In this document: piece after piece, positions 7,903 through 18,100 of the stretch
How positions within the stretch are numbered: position 1 is the stretch's first letter
How the letters are laid out: every line of letters starts with the position of its first letter
DNA from: JAJDFU01 sp964641965
Lineage (GTDB): Bacteria > Bacteroidota > Bacteroidia > Chitinophagales > Saprospiraceae
DNA: 64,000 nt
Assembly: GCA_964641965.1 (NCBI GenBank)
Contig: CAZXLD010000024.1
Coordinates: 7,148 to 71,147, forward strand
Direction: 5' to 3'
Translations under genes and position numbers: made by a program
The notes under the pieces: generated by a model
Seen by the model: the letters and a program-made list of their open reading frames with translations, nothing else
What the model was told of the DNA's origin: nothing
Database searches by the model: none

Positions 7903-9969
7903 ATGAAGCAGATTTGCCTTCTTGTATTCGTTTGTGTGCTTAGCCAGGCTGGATTCAGCCAATCTTCGGTTTTATACCACAATGATTTTTCAAACAACCG
8001 AAGCAGTTCTATAAATATCAATCCCGACTGGGCTCCTTTCTACCATGGCGTAGCATCAGGAGATCCACTGGAAGACCGGGTTATTATCTGGACTCGGGTG
8101 ACCCCGGAGGAAATAACAGAGGATTCCATCGAGGTCGCCTGGAAGGTGGCCACCGACCCGGACCTGGAAAATATTGTACAGAATGGTACCTACATGACTC
8201 ACGCCGAGCGCGATTATACCGTCAAAGTGGACGTTACAGGCCTGAGTGCAGGTACTACCTACTATTATGGATTCACGGCACTGGAGCGCAACTCCCTGAC
8301 AGGGCGCACTAAAACCACCCCCATGGGCGATCAGGCCCAACACCTTCGATTTGCTGTGGTTTCCTGCAACAACTATGAAGCTGGGTACTTTAATGGGTTC
8401 CGGCGAATTGCTGACCGCAACGACCTGGATGCAGTAATTCACCTCGGTGATTATATCTACGAACAACGTGCACGCAGCTATGGAGATAGTTCGCTTTGGG
8501 ATGATGAACGTACGATTGCTCCCGAGAATGAAATCCTTACCCTGGAAGACTACCGTACGCGTCACTCCACCTACAAGCTGGATTCTATGTTAGCCCGTGC
8601 CCACCAGCAGCATCCTTTTATTACCGTTTGGGATGATCACGAAAGTGCAAATGATGCCTGGTTTGGAGGTGCCCAGGCCCACGATACAACAACTGAAGGT
8701 TCCTGGGAAGAGCGTTTAGCTGTTGCCAAACAAGTATACTTTGAGTGGATGCCTATTCGGGATACCGAAGACCGCGGCGTATTTCGATCTATCAATTATG
8801 GAAATTTGGCTGACCTGATCATGCTTGACACGCGGATTGAAGGCCGGGAGCAACAGATCAATGATGTCACTGACCCAGCCCTTTCGGATCCAAACCGGAC
8901 CATCCTGGGAGCTGAGCAGAAAGCCTGGTTGAAAGATAAATTAGCTAATAGCACGGCTCAGTGGAAAATCATAGGCCAACAGGTGTTATTCTCCGAACTG
9001 GTTGTGGGTTGGGCTGCACTGGCTGATACCAGCTTTACGTACGAGGCGACTGAAAGTGGTTTCCTGGATATCTGGGATGGTTATCCTGCGGAACGAACAG
9101 AAATCATTCAATTCATTGAGGATAACAATATTGAGGATGTAGTCATTTTGACTGGTGATTTTCACACCACCTTTGCCTTTGAAGTAGTAGACACGCCTTC
9201 CATTGCCAATTTTGTAGATTTTGGACCATTAGGTGTCGTGCCCTTTTACACGGACAACCCCGATTACAACCCAGTGACTGGTGAAGGCGCTATTGCAGTT
9301 GAATTTGCAAGCCCTAGTGTATCCTCTGCTAACTTTGATGAAAATCTATCTGTTGAAGAAGCAATATTCTTTGAAAGCTTAATTAACAAGGATATCGTCC
9401 AGGCCGGTGTTAACATTGGAAATCCCAATCCACACATGAAATACACCAACCTAATTGATCATGGGTATTATGTGCTGGATATCACGCCTACCAAAGCTCA
9501 GGCAGACTACTTTTTCACTCCGCTTTTACAGGTAAGCAATGAAGAATTTGGAGATATCGACAGCGAAGAATCTGGTTACTATTTCACCAATGCCGGGGAA
9601 AGCTTTTTGCAGGAGGCCGACACAACTGCTGCAATAAAAGAGATCCAAGATCTACCTGCTCCAGCAAACCCTCCCCTGGTGACTTCCCTTTATGAGGTAG
9701 ACAATACAGCTGCGATTCTTGCGGTATATCCAAATCCCTTCCGAGATTCAACCACACTGCACTATTCGTTATCCAAACGTGCTCGGGTACGTATTGAATT
9801 ATTAAATGCGAATGGTCAGGTACTTAAGGTGTTGATGGAAGAGACACTGCCTGAAGGAGTCTATACCCTTCAAACTCAGGCCGGTGATTTACCTGCTGGA
9901 ACCTACTTGTACAGAATGATAGCGGGCAATAAAGTCCAACAAGCCCAAGTCGTGTTAAAGCGCGACTAA
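7903..9969 (+). CDS. Secreted PhoD-like alkaline phosphatase with T9SS C-terminal sorting domain
   Basis: This 688-residue protein starts with a signal peptide (CLLVFVCVLSQAGFSQ). An N-terminal Fn3-like PhoD domain follows (FYHGVASGDPLEDRVIIWTRVTP, 47-68), then the metallophosphoesterase domain with HLGDYIYEQ (180-188), VWDDHESANDAW (242-253) and a late GDFHTTF. PhoD enzymes hydrolyse phosphate mono- or diesters with Ca/Fe cofactors. The last 80 residues (VYPNPFRDSTTLHYSL ... GTYLYRM) are a type A Por-secretion sorting domain, so the enzyme is probably exported through the outer membrane and displayed or released, giving phosphate scavenging outside the cell. It is a single-gene unit followed by a strong terminator. 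Confidence 0.93.
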   Translation: MKQICLLVFVCVLSQAGFSQSSVLYHNDFSNNRSSSININPDWAPFYHGVASGDPLEDRVIIWTRVTPEEITEDSIEVAWKVATDPDLENIVQNGTYMTHAERDYTVKVDVTGLSAGTTYYYGFTALERNSLTGRTKTTPMGDQAQHLRFAVVSCNNYEAGYFNGFRRIADRNDLDAVIHLGDYIYEQRARSYGDSSLWDDERTIAPENEILTLEDYRTRHSTYKLDSMLARAHQQHPFITVWDDHESANDAWFGGAQAHDTTTEGSWEERLAVAKQVYFEWMPIRDTEDRGVFRSINYGNLADLIMLDTRIEGREQQINDVTDPALSDPNRTILGAEQKAWLKDKLANSTAQWKIIGQQVLFSELVVGWAALADTSFTYEATESGFLDIWDGYPAERTEIIQFIEDNNIEDVVILTGDFHTTFAFEVVDTPSIANFVDFGPLGVVPFYTDNPDYNPVTGEGAIAVEFASPSVSSANFDENLSVEEAIFFESLINKDIVQAGVNIGNPNPHMKYTNLIDHGYYVLDITPTKAQADYFFTPLLQVSNEEFGDIDSEESGYYFTNAGESFLQEADTTAAIKEIQDLPAPANPPLVTSLYEVDNTAAILAVYPNPFRDSTTLHYSLSKRARVRIELLNANGQVLKVLMEETLPEGVYTLQTQAGDLPAGTYLYRMIAGNKVQQAQVVLKRD

Positions 9970-9998
9970 CCCTCCTTACACCTACAATTCAGAATCCT

Positions 9999-10031
9999 GG
10001 CGGGCCTGATTGGGTCCGCCTTTTTTATTTT
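9999..10031 (+). terminator. Rho-independent terminator of the PhoD-like gene
   Basis: The stem GGCGGGCCT / GGGTCCGCC (two G-U pairs, loop GATT) runs from 9999 to 10020 and is followed by TTTTTTATTTT. It lies 30 bp after the phosphatase stop. Confidence 0.9.
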
Positions 10032-10101
10032 GGAGCTGACCTAAACGCAGAACTGCTTATACCATTCTAAAATGGTTGTAGAAAAAGACCTGATGAGGGC
10101 T

Positions 10102-11370
10102 TTACTCATTTAGATCTGGCTTATCAGCAGGGAGTGTAGTTGTACCGGCTTTCCCTTTTTTCTGAGCCCTCGCTTTTCTTCGCTCATTCAAAATATTGCG
10201 GAGCCAATTTGGAATAATGATTGCACCAGCAATAAGGTAAGAGTAATAGCTCAAAAGCCGCCAAAGTGTGGAAATGGTTGTTCCTACTGTTGGATTTGTT
10301 ACATAATCGGTAAGGAACCCATTGAATAATACCTCGACAAATCCGGCTCCCCCGGGAGTTGGGCTAAAGGCAATAATGACAAACATGGTTTCCAATCGGG
10401 CATATAGCTGAAATTGATCCCAAAGCGATAAGGAAACCCCTTCCACAAAGGCATTGATCAAACAGTTGAGCAATAAAAACCGGCAACTCCAGGCGGTAGC
10501 CGTTGCTAGGAATGCCCGTAGGTGAAACCAGGCGTTCTGTGCCCGCAATTCTCGGGATGCCAGCACCATATCATTGCCCAATTCAACAGCTTTACTGCGG
10601 TAACGCTTTAGAAAACTCAATCGGGTAAAACCGATTAACACGCGTCTGAGCTGCTTGGGGTTTCTGAATAACCCATAATAAAACACAGTTGTATAAATTG
10701 CCATCAAGCAATAAGCGAACACAAAATAGAACCCCCAGGGTCCCAGGTCCGACCATTTGGTAAGTCCTGGCCGGATCATATTGTTGCCGAATAGCATGTA
10801 CAAGAAAGGCAAAGAAAGAATAAAAAATAAGCCATCGAGAACTACCGTATACAATACGATGGTCGCTGTTTTGGCCGTACTCAATTTCTCCTGGGCTAAA
10901 ACAAAAAAAGCCACCGCTGACCCACCAACACTTGTAGGCGATACGGCAGAGCTAAATTCCCAGATAAAGATCAGCTCTATACATTTCCACCAACTAAATT
11001 CACCTTGAGACAAGGTCCGCAAACGAAATGCATAGGCCATATGGCGAACTACAAGTAAGGCTATTGAGGCCAGTATCCAAAATAAAGTATATGCCGTCCA
11101 TCGAATTTCGGCAAACTCCTCCGGATCAAATTGGCGCCATAGCAAATACCCTACTGCTCCAAGCCCCAGTAGTACAGGAATAATAATCCGGGTAGGGCGG
11201 ATAGATTGTAAGGTTTCCTGCTGCTCCTCCGTAAATGCTTTGGCGACAGTCTCTTTATCCAATCGAGTGTTTTTTAGTAGGGGCTCAAAGGGGGTTAACT
11301 CCGTAATATGCCCAATGTTGTCGAATTGCTTTCCCAGAACGAGAAAAAATGGATATTTTTCAAAAGACAA
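10102..11370 (-). CDS. Flippase-like multi-pass membrane protein (LPG synthase TM / UPF0104 family)
   Basis: This protein of about 422 residues has a soluble N-terminal 60 residues and then about eight hydrophobic segments. Conserved family patterns include RHMAYAFRLRTLSQGEFSWWKCIELIFIWEFSSAVSPTSVGG and a late FSPTPGGAGFVE, typical of the lysylphosphatidylglycerol synthetase TM region/UPF0104 (YbhN, AglD) proteins, which are thought to move lipid-linked molecules. No catalytic synthetase domain is fused. The start is unsure: the furthest in-frame candidate is a TTG at 11370, only 12 bp from the divergent ATG at 11383, leaving little room for promoters. The real start may be a little inside, or the 5' ends overlap. 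The tail is Lys/Arg-rich. Confidence 0.8.
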   Translation of the reverse strand: MSFEKYPFFLVLGKQFDNIGHITELTPFEPLLKNTRLDKETVAKAFTEEQQETLQSIRPTRIIIPVLLGLGAVGYLLWRQFDPEEFAEIRWTAYTLFWILASIALLVVRHMAYAFRLRTLSQGEFSWWKCIELIFIWEFSSAVSPTSVGGSAVAFFVLAQEKLSTAKTATIVLYTVVLDGLFFILSLPFLYMLFGNNMIRPGLTKWSDLGPWGFYFVFAYCLMAIYTTVFYYGLFRNPKQLRRVLIGFTRLSFLKRYRSKAVELGNDMVLASRELRAQNAWFHLRAFLATATAWSCRFLLLNCLINAFVEGVSLSLWDQFQLYARLETMFVIIAFSPTPGGAGFVEVLFNGFLTDYVTNPTVGTTISTLWRLLSYYSYLIAGAIIIPNWLRNILNERRKARAQKKGKAGTTTLPADKPDLNE

Positions 11371-11382
11371 AAATAGCAGTTC

Positions 11383-11619
11383 ATGATCTATTCCCTCATT
11401 ATCGGTGGCTTAGCTGGCTGGATCACCGGAAAAATTATGAAAGGTGAAGGTTTCGGCCTCCTTGGTAACATTGTAATCGGCCTCATCGGTGGCGTTCTCG
11501 GCGGTTGGGTTTTCAGCTTACTTAACATCTCAACCGGTGACGGTATCATTGGGCATTTGCTCACGGGCGTTGCCGGTGCTGCCCTGTTAGTGTGGCTGCT
11601 AGGTATGGTAAGGAAATAA
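11383..11619 (+). CDS. GlsB/YeaQ/YmgE family small membrane protein
   Basis: This 78-residue, Gly-rich protein has three membrane segments and the family pattern GGLAGWITGKIMKGEGFGLLGNIVIGLIGG. Members are stress-associated transglycosylase-associated proteins of unknown biochemical role. The stop is 1 bp before the ATG of the VWA gene, so the two are likely co-transcribed. Confidence 0.9.
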   Translation: MIYSLIIGGLAGWITGKIMKGEGFGLLGNIVIGLIGGVLGGWVFSLLNISTGDGIIGHLLTGVAGAALLVWLLGMVRK

Positions 11620-11620
11620 A

Positions 11621-12763
11621 ATGCCCGATCCGGAAAGCCGCCTTCAACGTTGGAGGCTAATCCTAGGAGCCTTAGCCGATCCGGACGCTGATGTGTCCCT
11701 TAGTACCCGTGCTATGGGTATAGACAAAAGCTTAGGCGCCTTGTACGACAGTGATCGAGAAGGTGGTCTTGGCTCGTCTCAGCCCAGCATTAACAGGTGG
11801 TTGGGTGATATCCGGGATTATTTTCCTGCAACTCAGGTGCAAATACTCCAAAAAGATGCACTTGAGCGCTTGGGGCTTGAGCGCATGTTGCTTGAACCCG
11901 AACTGCTCGACAGCCTTGAGCCCAATGTTGAGTTGGTCGCCTCCTTGATCAGCCTGAATAAAGTGATGCCGGAAACGACCAAAGCATCTGCCAGAATGGT
12001 GGTGGCTAAGCTGGTTAAGCAGGTTCTAAAAAGGCTTGAGACCCCCATGCGCAAGGCTATCCGTGGAAGCCTGAATCAGGCAGAGCGTAACTACAGGCCC
12101 CAGTTTCGGGAAATTGACTGGAATAAAACCATCTTGGCCAACCTTAAACACTATCAACCGGACTATAAAACCGTCGTGCCTGAACGACTGATTGGATTAG
12201 GTAAACGGGGTAGGGCGTTGAAAGACATTATTTTATTGGTTGATCAAAGTGGATCCATGGCCGGAAGCCTGGTGTATGCGGGTATCTTGGGATCTGTTTT
12301 AGCCTCTATTCCATCCATAAAGACGCACCTTATTTTCTTCGATACTACAGTGGCTGACCTTTCTGATCAACTTCAAGATCCGGTTGAACTCTTGTTTGGT
12401 GCTCAACTGGGAGGCGGCACGGATATAGAACGGGCCATCCGCTATGCAGAAGGCCTTGTCCGGCGGCCGAAGGATACGCTCTTTGTCTTACTCAGCGATC
12501 TTTTTGAAGGGGGAAACCGAAATCATTTATTGACCCGGATCGCCCGATTGGTGTATGGAGGTAGCTCGTTTATTAGCCTATTGGCATTGGATGACAAAGG
12601 AGCCCCGGCTTTTGATAAAGAATTGGCTACCGCTATTGCTGCCCTGGACATACCCGTCTTTGCTTGCACCCCTGGTCAATTCCCAGACTTACTCTCTGCT
12701 GCGATTCGGCGTCAGGATATTCGCCAATGGATGAATAGGGAAAGAATCGTCCAGAAAGGGTAA
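11621..12763 (+). CDS. CoxE/MoxR-associated type VWA-domain protein, orphan
   Basis: This is a 380-residue cytosolic protein. An alpha-helical N-terminal half (1-200), starting PDPESRLQRWRLILGALADPD and containing RAMGIDKSLGALYDSDREGGLGSSQPSINRWLGDIR, is followed by a von Willebrand A domain (about 203-370). The metal-ion-dependent adhesion site is intact: DQSGSM (DxSxS), then GGGTD for the Thr. This type normally works with a MoxR AAA+ ATPase and, in many bacteria, with SWIM-domain and large helical partner genes. None of those partners is visible here; it follows only a GlsB-type membrane protein. Function is inferred as an ATPase-assisted adaptor. Confidence 0.8.
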   Translation: MPDPESRLQRWRLILGALADPDADVSLSTRAMGIDKSLGALYDSDREGGLGSSQPSINRWLGDIRDYFPATQVQILQKDALERLGLERMLLEPELLDSLEPNVELVASLISLNKVMPETTKASARMVVAKLVKQVLKRLETPMRKAIRGSLNQAERNYRPQFREIDWNKTILANLKHYQPDYKTVVPERLIGLGKRGRALKDIILLVDQSGSMAGSLVYAGILGSVLASIPSIKTHLIFFDTTVADLSDQLQDPVELLFGAQLGGGTDIERAIRYAEGLVRRPKDTLFVLLSDLFEGGNRNHLLTRIARLVYGGSSFISLLALDDKGAPAFDKELATAIAALDIPVFACTPGQFPDLLSAAIRRQDIRQWMNRERIVQKG

Positions 12764-12884
12764 TTCATCGGTTTTCGTTACATTGCTATACAGAGCAACC
12801 ACTAAATATGGTGGAGCAAGTTGATTCATGTTTAGCGAGAAAATCATTGTTCCTGTTGTCAAGCGCTCATAAAATAGCTCGTCC

Positions 12885-13898
12885 ATGCAATACAAATTAC
12901 TAGGAAACAGCGGCCTGCGCGTTTCAGAGCTCGCATTAGGTACTATGACCTTTGGAACGGAATGGGGATGGGGTGCGGACAAAGAAGAGTCCAAAAAAAT
13001 CTTCGATGCATATGCTGAAGCAGGCGGAAACTTCATTGATACGGCTAATCGGTATACAGAAGGTATGAGCGAGCGATTTGTTGGAGAATTCATCCAGTCG
13101 GATCGCGACCATTTTGTGGTTGCTACAAAATATACGCTGTACGATCGCTTAGGAGATGTTCATTTTTCCGGGAATCACCGGAAGAACCTGATGCGGTCTG
13201 TTCATGGCAGTCTGGAACGCCTTCAAACCGACTATATTGACTTACTTTGGGTTCATGCCTGGGATTTTATTACCCCTATTGAAGAAGTCCTGCGGGGCCT
13301 AGATGACTTGGTGACCTCCGGAAAAGTACATTACATTGGCATCTCCGATACCCCGGCTTGGATTGTATCAAGGGCCAATACCATTGCTGAATTTCGAGGT
13401 TGGAACCGTTTCGTAGGTCTGCAAATTGAATACAGCCTCATTCAACGCACGCCGGAAAGAGATTTGATACCTATGGCAGAAGCTATGGGATTGGCAGTCA
13501 CCCCCTGGGCACCATTAGCAGGTGGTGCACTAACCGGAAAATACCTCAAAGGGGAAGATGGCAGGGTGGCAGAAGATAGCAAGCGACGCGGAGAAAGAGC
13601 GACCCGAATCGCTGAACGCGTTGTGAAAGTTGCTGATAAGATGGAGGTAAGCCCGGCGCAAGTCGCCATTCGTTGGGCAATGCAAAAAGATTTCACCTCA
13701 GTACCCATTATAGGTGCCCGAAAACACAGTCAGATTGTGGATAGCCTGGAATGTGTAAATATTGAAATTCCAGAAAAACGCATGTTGGAGCTTGACGAAG
13801 TAAGCAGTATATCCCTTGGATTCCCTCATGACTTCCTGGCCACAGATAGTGTACGGAAGCTGGTTTATGGGGATACATTTGACAAGCTGGATCTGTAG
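12885..13898 (+). CDS. Aldo/keto reductase
   Basis: This 337-residue protein has a full (beta/alpha)8 AKR fold and catalytic tetrad: Asp52 and Tyr57 in FIDTANRYTEG, Lys82 in VVATKYTLY and His124 in LLWVHAWD. The phosphate-binding C-terminal segment SVPIIGARKHSQI follows. Such enzymes reduce aldehydes or ketones with NADPH. The family position (GGxxxDTAxxYxxGxSE) is close to the AKR/Tas-YghZ-type general reductases. The substrate is unknown. It has its own upstream gap of 121 bp and no apparent operon. Confidence 0.92.
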   Translation: MQYKLLGNSGLRVSELALGTMTFGTEWGWGADKEESKKIFDAYAEAGGNFIDTANRYTEGMSERFVGEFIQSDRDHFVVATKYTLYDRLGDVHFSGNHRKNLMRSVHGSLERLQTDYIDLLWVHAWDFITPIEEVLRGLDDLVTSGKVHYIGISDTPAWIVSRANTIAEFRGWNRFVGLQIEYSLIQRTPERDLIPMAEAMGLAVTPWAPLAGGALTGKYLKGEDGRVAEDSKRRGERATRIAERVVKVADKMEVSPAQVAIRWAMQKDFTSVPIIGARKHSQIVDSLECVNIEIPEKRMLELDEVSSISLGFPHDFLATDSVRKLVYGDTFDKLDL

Positions 13899-13944
13899 TC
13901 CTCCCAATTCTTTCAAGGATTGGCACCTATTCGGGTCGGAGATA

Positions 13945-13974
13945 TTGGACCCGAGGGTTTATTAACTATCTTTC
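13945..13974 (+). promoter_or_regulatory. Candidate promoter of the RND efflux operon
   Basis: TTG (13945-13947), 19 nt, then TATCTTTC (13967-13974), one mismatch from TAnnTTTG, 32 bp before the adaptor ATG. The spacing fits the Bacteroidota sigma-A type promoter. Confidence 0.45.
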
Positions 13975-14006
13975 GAATTAAAATTCGCCGATCTAACCTT
14001 CAACCT

Positions 14007-15164
14007 ATGAGAAGTCTTATACCCCTTTGGCTATTAGCTGTGGGGATTTTAATAGGGCTGGCTTCCTGTTCGTCTCGCCAAAGTTCAGCGCCCACAATGG
14101 GGCCGCTCGAAGTATTGGTGGTTAAACCCGATGTCCAATCCGTCCCTATCGAAAAAGAGTTTGTTGGTCAGATCTTTGGCCGCAGGGATATACCGATCCG
14201 AGCCCGAGTAGAGGGATATCTACAGGGGATTCATTTCAGGGAAGGGAGCCGAGTAAGAGAAGGCCAACTATTGTACACTATTGACCCCCAGCCGTTCCAA
14301 GCCAATGTAGCTGCTTATAAAAGTCAATTGGCTGAAGCCCAGATCAAATCCGTACAGGCCAAAAGTGAGTTGAATCGAATCGAACCTCTGGCAGCTAACA
14401 ATGCGGTTAGTCAAAGCGATTTGGATGCAGCGGTAGCAGAGAAAGGTGCGGCAGATGCAGCAGTTGAAGCTGCAGAGGCAGCCTTGCGCCTGGCCCAAAT
14501 AGAATTGGGCTATACCCGTATTAAGTCCCCGCTCAGTGGAATTATAGGTAAAACAAAGGCCAAGCTTGGTGAATTTGTAGGTAGGGATCCAAACCCAGTC
14601 ATTTTAAATACGGTCTCCCAAACAGATTCTTTTTTGGTTGAATTTTTCATACCTGAGCAAGACTACCTGGCCATGGCCAGGGACATCAGGTTAAAGGTTC
14701 GAAATCAAGATACCAGGAACGACCCCCGATACCCCATTCGCCTGCTTCTGGCAGATGGTTCTTTGTATCCATTTAAAGGCAAGGCCAGATTTATTGACCG
14801 TGAAGTCAACCCAAATACGGGTTCGCTCTTAGTCCAGGTCATTTTTCCAAATCCAGAGGGATTGATTCGACCAGGTCAGTTTGCCAAAATTCGGGTAACC
14901 ATTGATTATCTGGAGCAGGGCCTGCTGGTCCCTCAGCGATGTGTGAGCGAATTTCAGGGCCGGTACAATGTATACGTGGTCAATGATAGCAGTAAGGTGG
15001 AAATCCGGCAGCTTTCACTGGGCGAAACCTACAAAGATTACTGGGTGGTGGAAAGTGGTTTGATGCCTGATGAACAAATAATCTATGAAGGTATCCAGCT
15101 GGTGCGAAATGGGGTCCTGGTAGATCCCAAAATGCATGAATTTGTTTCCCAGGTCAGCGAGTAA
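14007..15164 (+). CDS. RND efflux periplasmic adaptor lipoprotein (AcrA/MexA family)
   Basis: This 385-residue protein has a lipoprotein signal ending LASC|SS. The membrane fusion order follows: beta-barrel start, lipoyl half IRARVEGYLQGIHFREGSRVREGQLLYTID, alpha-hairpin (about 95-165), second lipoyl half YTRIKSPLSGIIGKTKAKLGEFVG, beta-barrel, and membrane-proximal domain ending LLVPQRCVSE. The start at 14007 is chosen because it gives a clean lipoprotein signal; an in-frame upstream ATG at 13920 adds 29 non-conserved residues over the promoter. It is the first gene of a three-gene RND pump, 6 bp before the permease. Confidence 0.93.
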   Translation: MRSLIPLWLLAVGILIGLASCSSRQSSAPTMGPLEVLVVKPDVQSVPIEKEFVGQIFGRRDIPIRARVEGYLQGIHFREGSRVREGQLLYTIDPQPFQANVAAYKSQLAEAQIKSVQAKSELNRIEPLAANNAVSQSDLDAAVAEKGAADAAVEAAEAALRLAQIELGYTRIKSPLSGIIGKTKAKLGEFVGRDPNPVILNTVSQTDSFLVEFFIPEQDYLAMARDIRLKVRNQDTRNDPRYPIRLLLADGSLYPFKGKARFIDREVNPNTGSLLVQVIFPNPEGLIRPGQFAKIRVTIDYLEQGLLVPQRCVSEFQGRYNVYVVNDSSKVEIRQLSLGETYKDYWVVESGLMPDEQIIYEGIQLVRNGVLVDPKMHEFVSQVSE

Positions 15165-15170
15165 AACCCT

Positions 15171-18100
15171 ATGGAATCAACCAATCATATTTTCTTCGTC
15201 CGCCGGCCGATCGTGGCCATCGTTATTGCTATTATCACCCTCATAGTGGGGGCGGTTTCCATTTTCACCCTACCGATTGAGCAATACCCAAACATCACCC
15301 CACCCGTGGTACAGGTACGCGCCTCCTATACCGGTGCCAATGCGATCAATGTAGAACAATCTGTCGCCGCCCCTTTAGAGCAGGATATCAATGGCGTAGA
15401 AAACATGATCTACATGAAGTCCACCAATTCGAACGACGGCACTATGTCCATAGATGTGTCGTTTGAGGTTGGTACCGACCCGGACATGAACACGGTTTTT
15501 ACCCAAAACCGGGTATCTGCGGCTACAGCCAAATTGCCTGAGGAGGTCAAGCGCCTGGGAGTCACCACCCAAAAGTCACTTCCAAACATTGTCCTGCTCG
15601 CCTGCCTGACTTCTCCAAATGGTTCCTATGACCAGTACTTTCTAAGCAACTATGCCTTGATTAATATCAAGGATGTCTTGTCCCGAATCAAAGGGATCGG
15701 GCGGGTGGATATATTAGGTGCCAGTAACTACTCCATGCGGATTTGGGTGAAGCCGGACCTCCTGACCAAATTGGGCATTACCATTCCCGAGATGCTGAAT
15801 GCAATCCGGGAGCAGAATGTAATTGTACCCGGGGGTAAATTTGGTGCCGAGCCTGCCCCTCCTGGTACGGAATTTACTTACTCGGTCCAGCTACCCGACC
15901 GATTGACCACCGAAGCTGAATTTGGAGAGATTGTGGTTCGGACCAATTCGGATGGTAGTCAAATCAAGATCAAGGATATCGCTCGAGTAGAGTTGGGGGT
16001 AGAAGCCTACAATGCATTCACCCGATTAAATGGTGATCCAGGAGCTATTATTGCAATCTACCAGGCTCCTGGTTCGAATGCTGTTGAGTTGAAAGAAAAT
16101 ATCGTAGCCTCTCTGGATATGCTTTCCAGAGATTTTCCGGAAGATATGGAGTATACCATTTCTCTGGATGCCACCCGGCCAATCACTGCGGGTTTAGCAG
16201 AGATCATAGAAACCCTGTTCATTGCTTTAGCTCTGGTAGTGCTCGTTGTATATATTTTTATTCAGGACTTCAGAGCCACCTTGATACCCACCTTGGCCAT
16301 ACCAGTATCGCTCGTCGGGGCTTTCATGATTTTCCCTCTGCTGGGATTCACCGTTAATGTGTTGTCTCTATTAGGCTTGGTACTGGCAATTGGAATTGTG
16401 GTAGACGATGCTATTGTAGTGGTGGAAGCGGTACAGGTGAATATGGAGAAGGGCATGGATGTTAAAGCAGCGACCAGTGCTGCCATGCGGGAGGTAACTG
16501 CTCCTGTCATTGCAACCACGCTGGTTTTGGTTGCTGTTTTTTTACCCGTAGCCGGCATGGCGGGGATAACAGGTCGTTTGTATCAACAGTTTGCCATAAC
16601 CATTGCTATTTCAGTGGTCTTTTCCTCGATCAATGCCTTGTCTCTCAGCCCGGCCCTTTGTTCAGTTCTGCTAAAACCGCCCAAGGAGACCAAAGGACCA
16701 TTGGGATGGTTTTTCAGACAGTTCAATGCAGTTTTTGACCGCGCTACCGGATCCTATACAGGACTTACTCGAATTGTTGCTCGTAAAACCGGTAGAGGAT
16801 TAGTGTTTTTGGTCTTGATCACCAGCTTAGCTGCCCTCGTCGCCTACCAGTTACCTGGTGGGTTTATGCCGGAGGAGGATATGGGATATGGTCTTATCAA
16901 TATCCAATTACCCAATGCTGCCTCACTTCAACGCACCGATGTGGTTGCCAAAGAAGTAGAAAAGGTCTGCGCCTCTATCCCAGGTGTGGAGATGGTGACC
17001 ACCGCCACCGGGTTTAGCTTGTTGTCCGGCTCCCTTATTCCCAACAATGCTTTTGTTTTTGTCAGCCTAAAAGATTGGGCTGATCGGCAAGGAACGGCTT
17101 CCCAGATCCTAATGCGTCTAAACTTTATGTTTCGAGAACAAATCAAAGCAGGGCAGGTAATTGGATTCGGTCCACCGGCCATCCCGGGCTTGGGAAGCGG
17201 GGGTGGATTCAGCATTATGTTACAAGATCGCTCGGGAAATCCTCCCGACTACCTGGCCAATTCAACCCAAGATTTCATTCTTGCTGCTATGGCCAGGCCT
17301 GAGATTGGGGCCGCCTTTTCTCCTTTCCAAGCTTCAGTACCTCAGAAATATATAGAGATCAATACCGACAAGATCTTGAAGACCGGAGTAGCGCTTGGAG
17401 ATGTATACGATACTTTTGGTGCCTTTTTGGGTGGGGCCTATGTCAATGATTTCAATCGATTTGGAAGGCTCTATAAGGCCTACATACAGGCCGAGCCTGA
17501 ATACAGACAGAACGAAAAGAGTTTAGGTCTATTTGCAGTGAAAAACAACCAGGGTGAATCCGTTCCTCTATCAGCCCTGGTAGAAGTTCGAAATTCCAGC
17601 GGCCCTGACTACACGAACCGATTTAATCTGCTGCGCTCAGCAGAGGTAACGGGAAGTCCTGCGCCCGGTTTTTCTTCAGCCCAGGCATTAACTGCACTGG
17701 AAGAGGTGGCTGCCGAAGTCTTACCATCCAATATGACTTTTTCATTTAGCAATATGTCCTATCAGGAAAAACAGGCTTCGGGCTCCTTATTCACTATTTT
17801 CGGTTTTTCACTTGTCTTTGTGTATTTGATTTTAGCGGCTCAATATGAAAGCTGGAGTCTGCCCTTAAGTATTCTGTTGGGCACCCCTTTGGCATTGTTC
17901 GGTTCTTTCCTTGCCCTGTACTTGGCCCGCTTTTTCGACACCACTTATGAACTCAATATTTTTGCCCAGATCTCCCTCGTGATGTTGATCGCAATGGCAG
18001 CTAAGAATGCTATTTTGATTATTGAATTTGCCAATATCAAATTTAACGAAGGACTGAGTCTGTTTGATTCTGCGATTGAGGCTGCCAAGCTGCGCTTTCG

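Noticed and set aside
8056..8565. 169-residue minus-strand ORF inside the PhoD-like gene
   Set aside because: It is fully antisense to a well-supported phosphatase, with Cys/Gly-rich unlikely composition and no recognisable domain; a shadow frame.
12689..13093. 134-residue minus-strand ORF across the VWA/aldo-keto reductase gap
   Set aside because: It overlaps both real genes antisense and lacks any family pattern.
13920..14006. N-terminal extension of the RND adaptor from ATG 13920
   Set aside because: It would bury the candidate promoter and destroy the lipoprotein signal; the start at 14007 is better.
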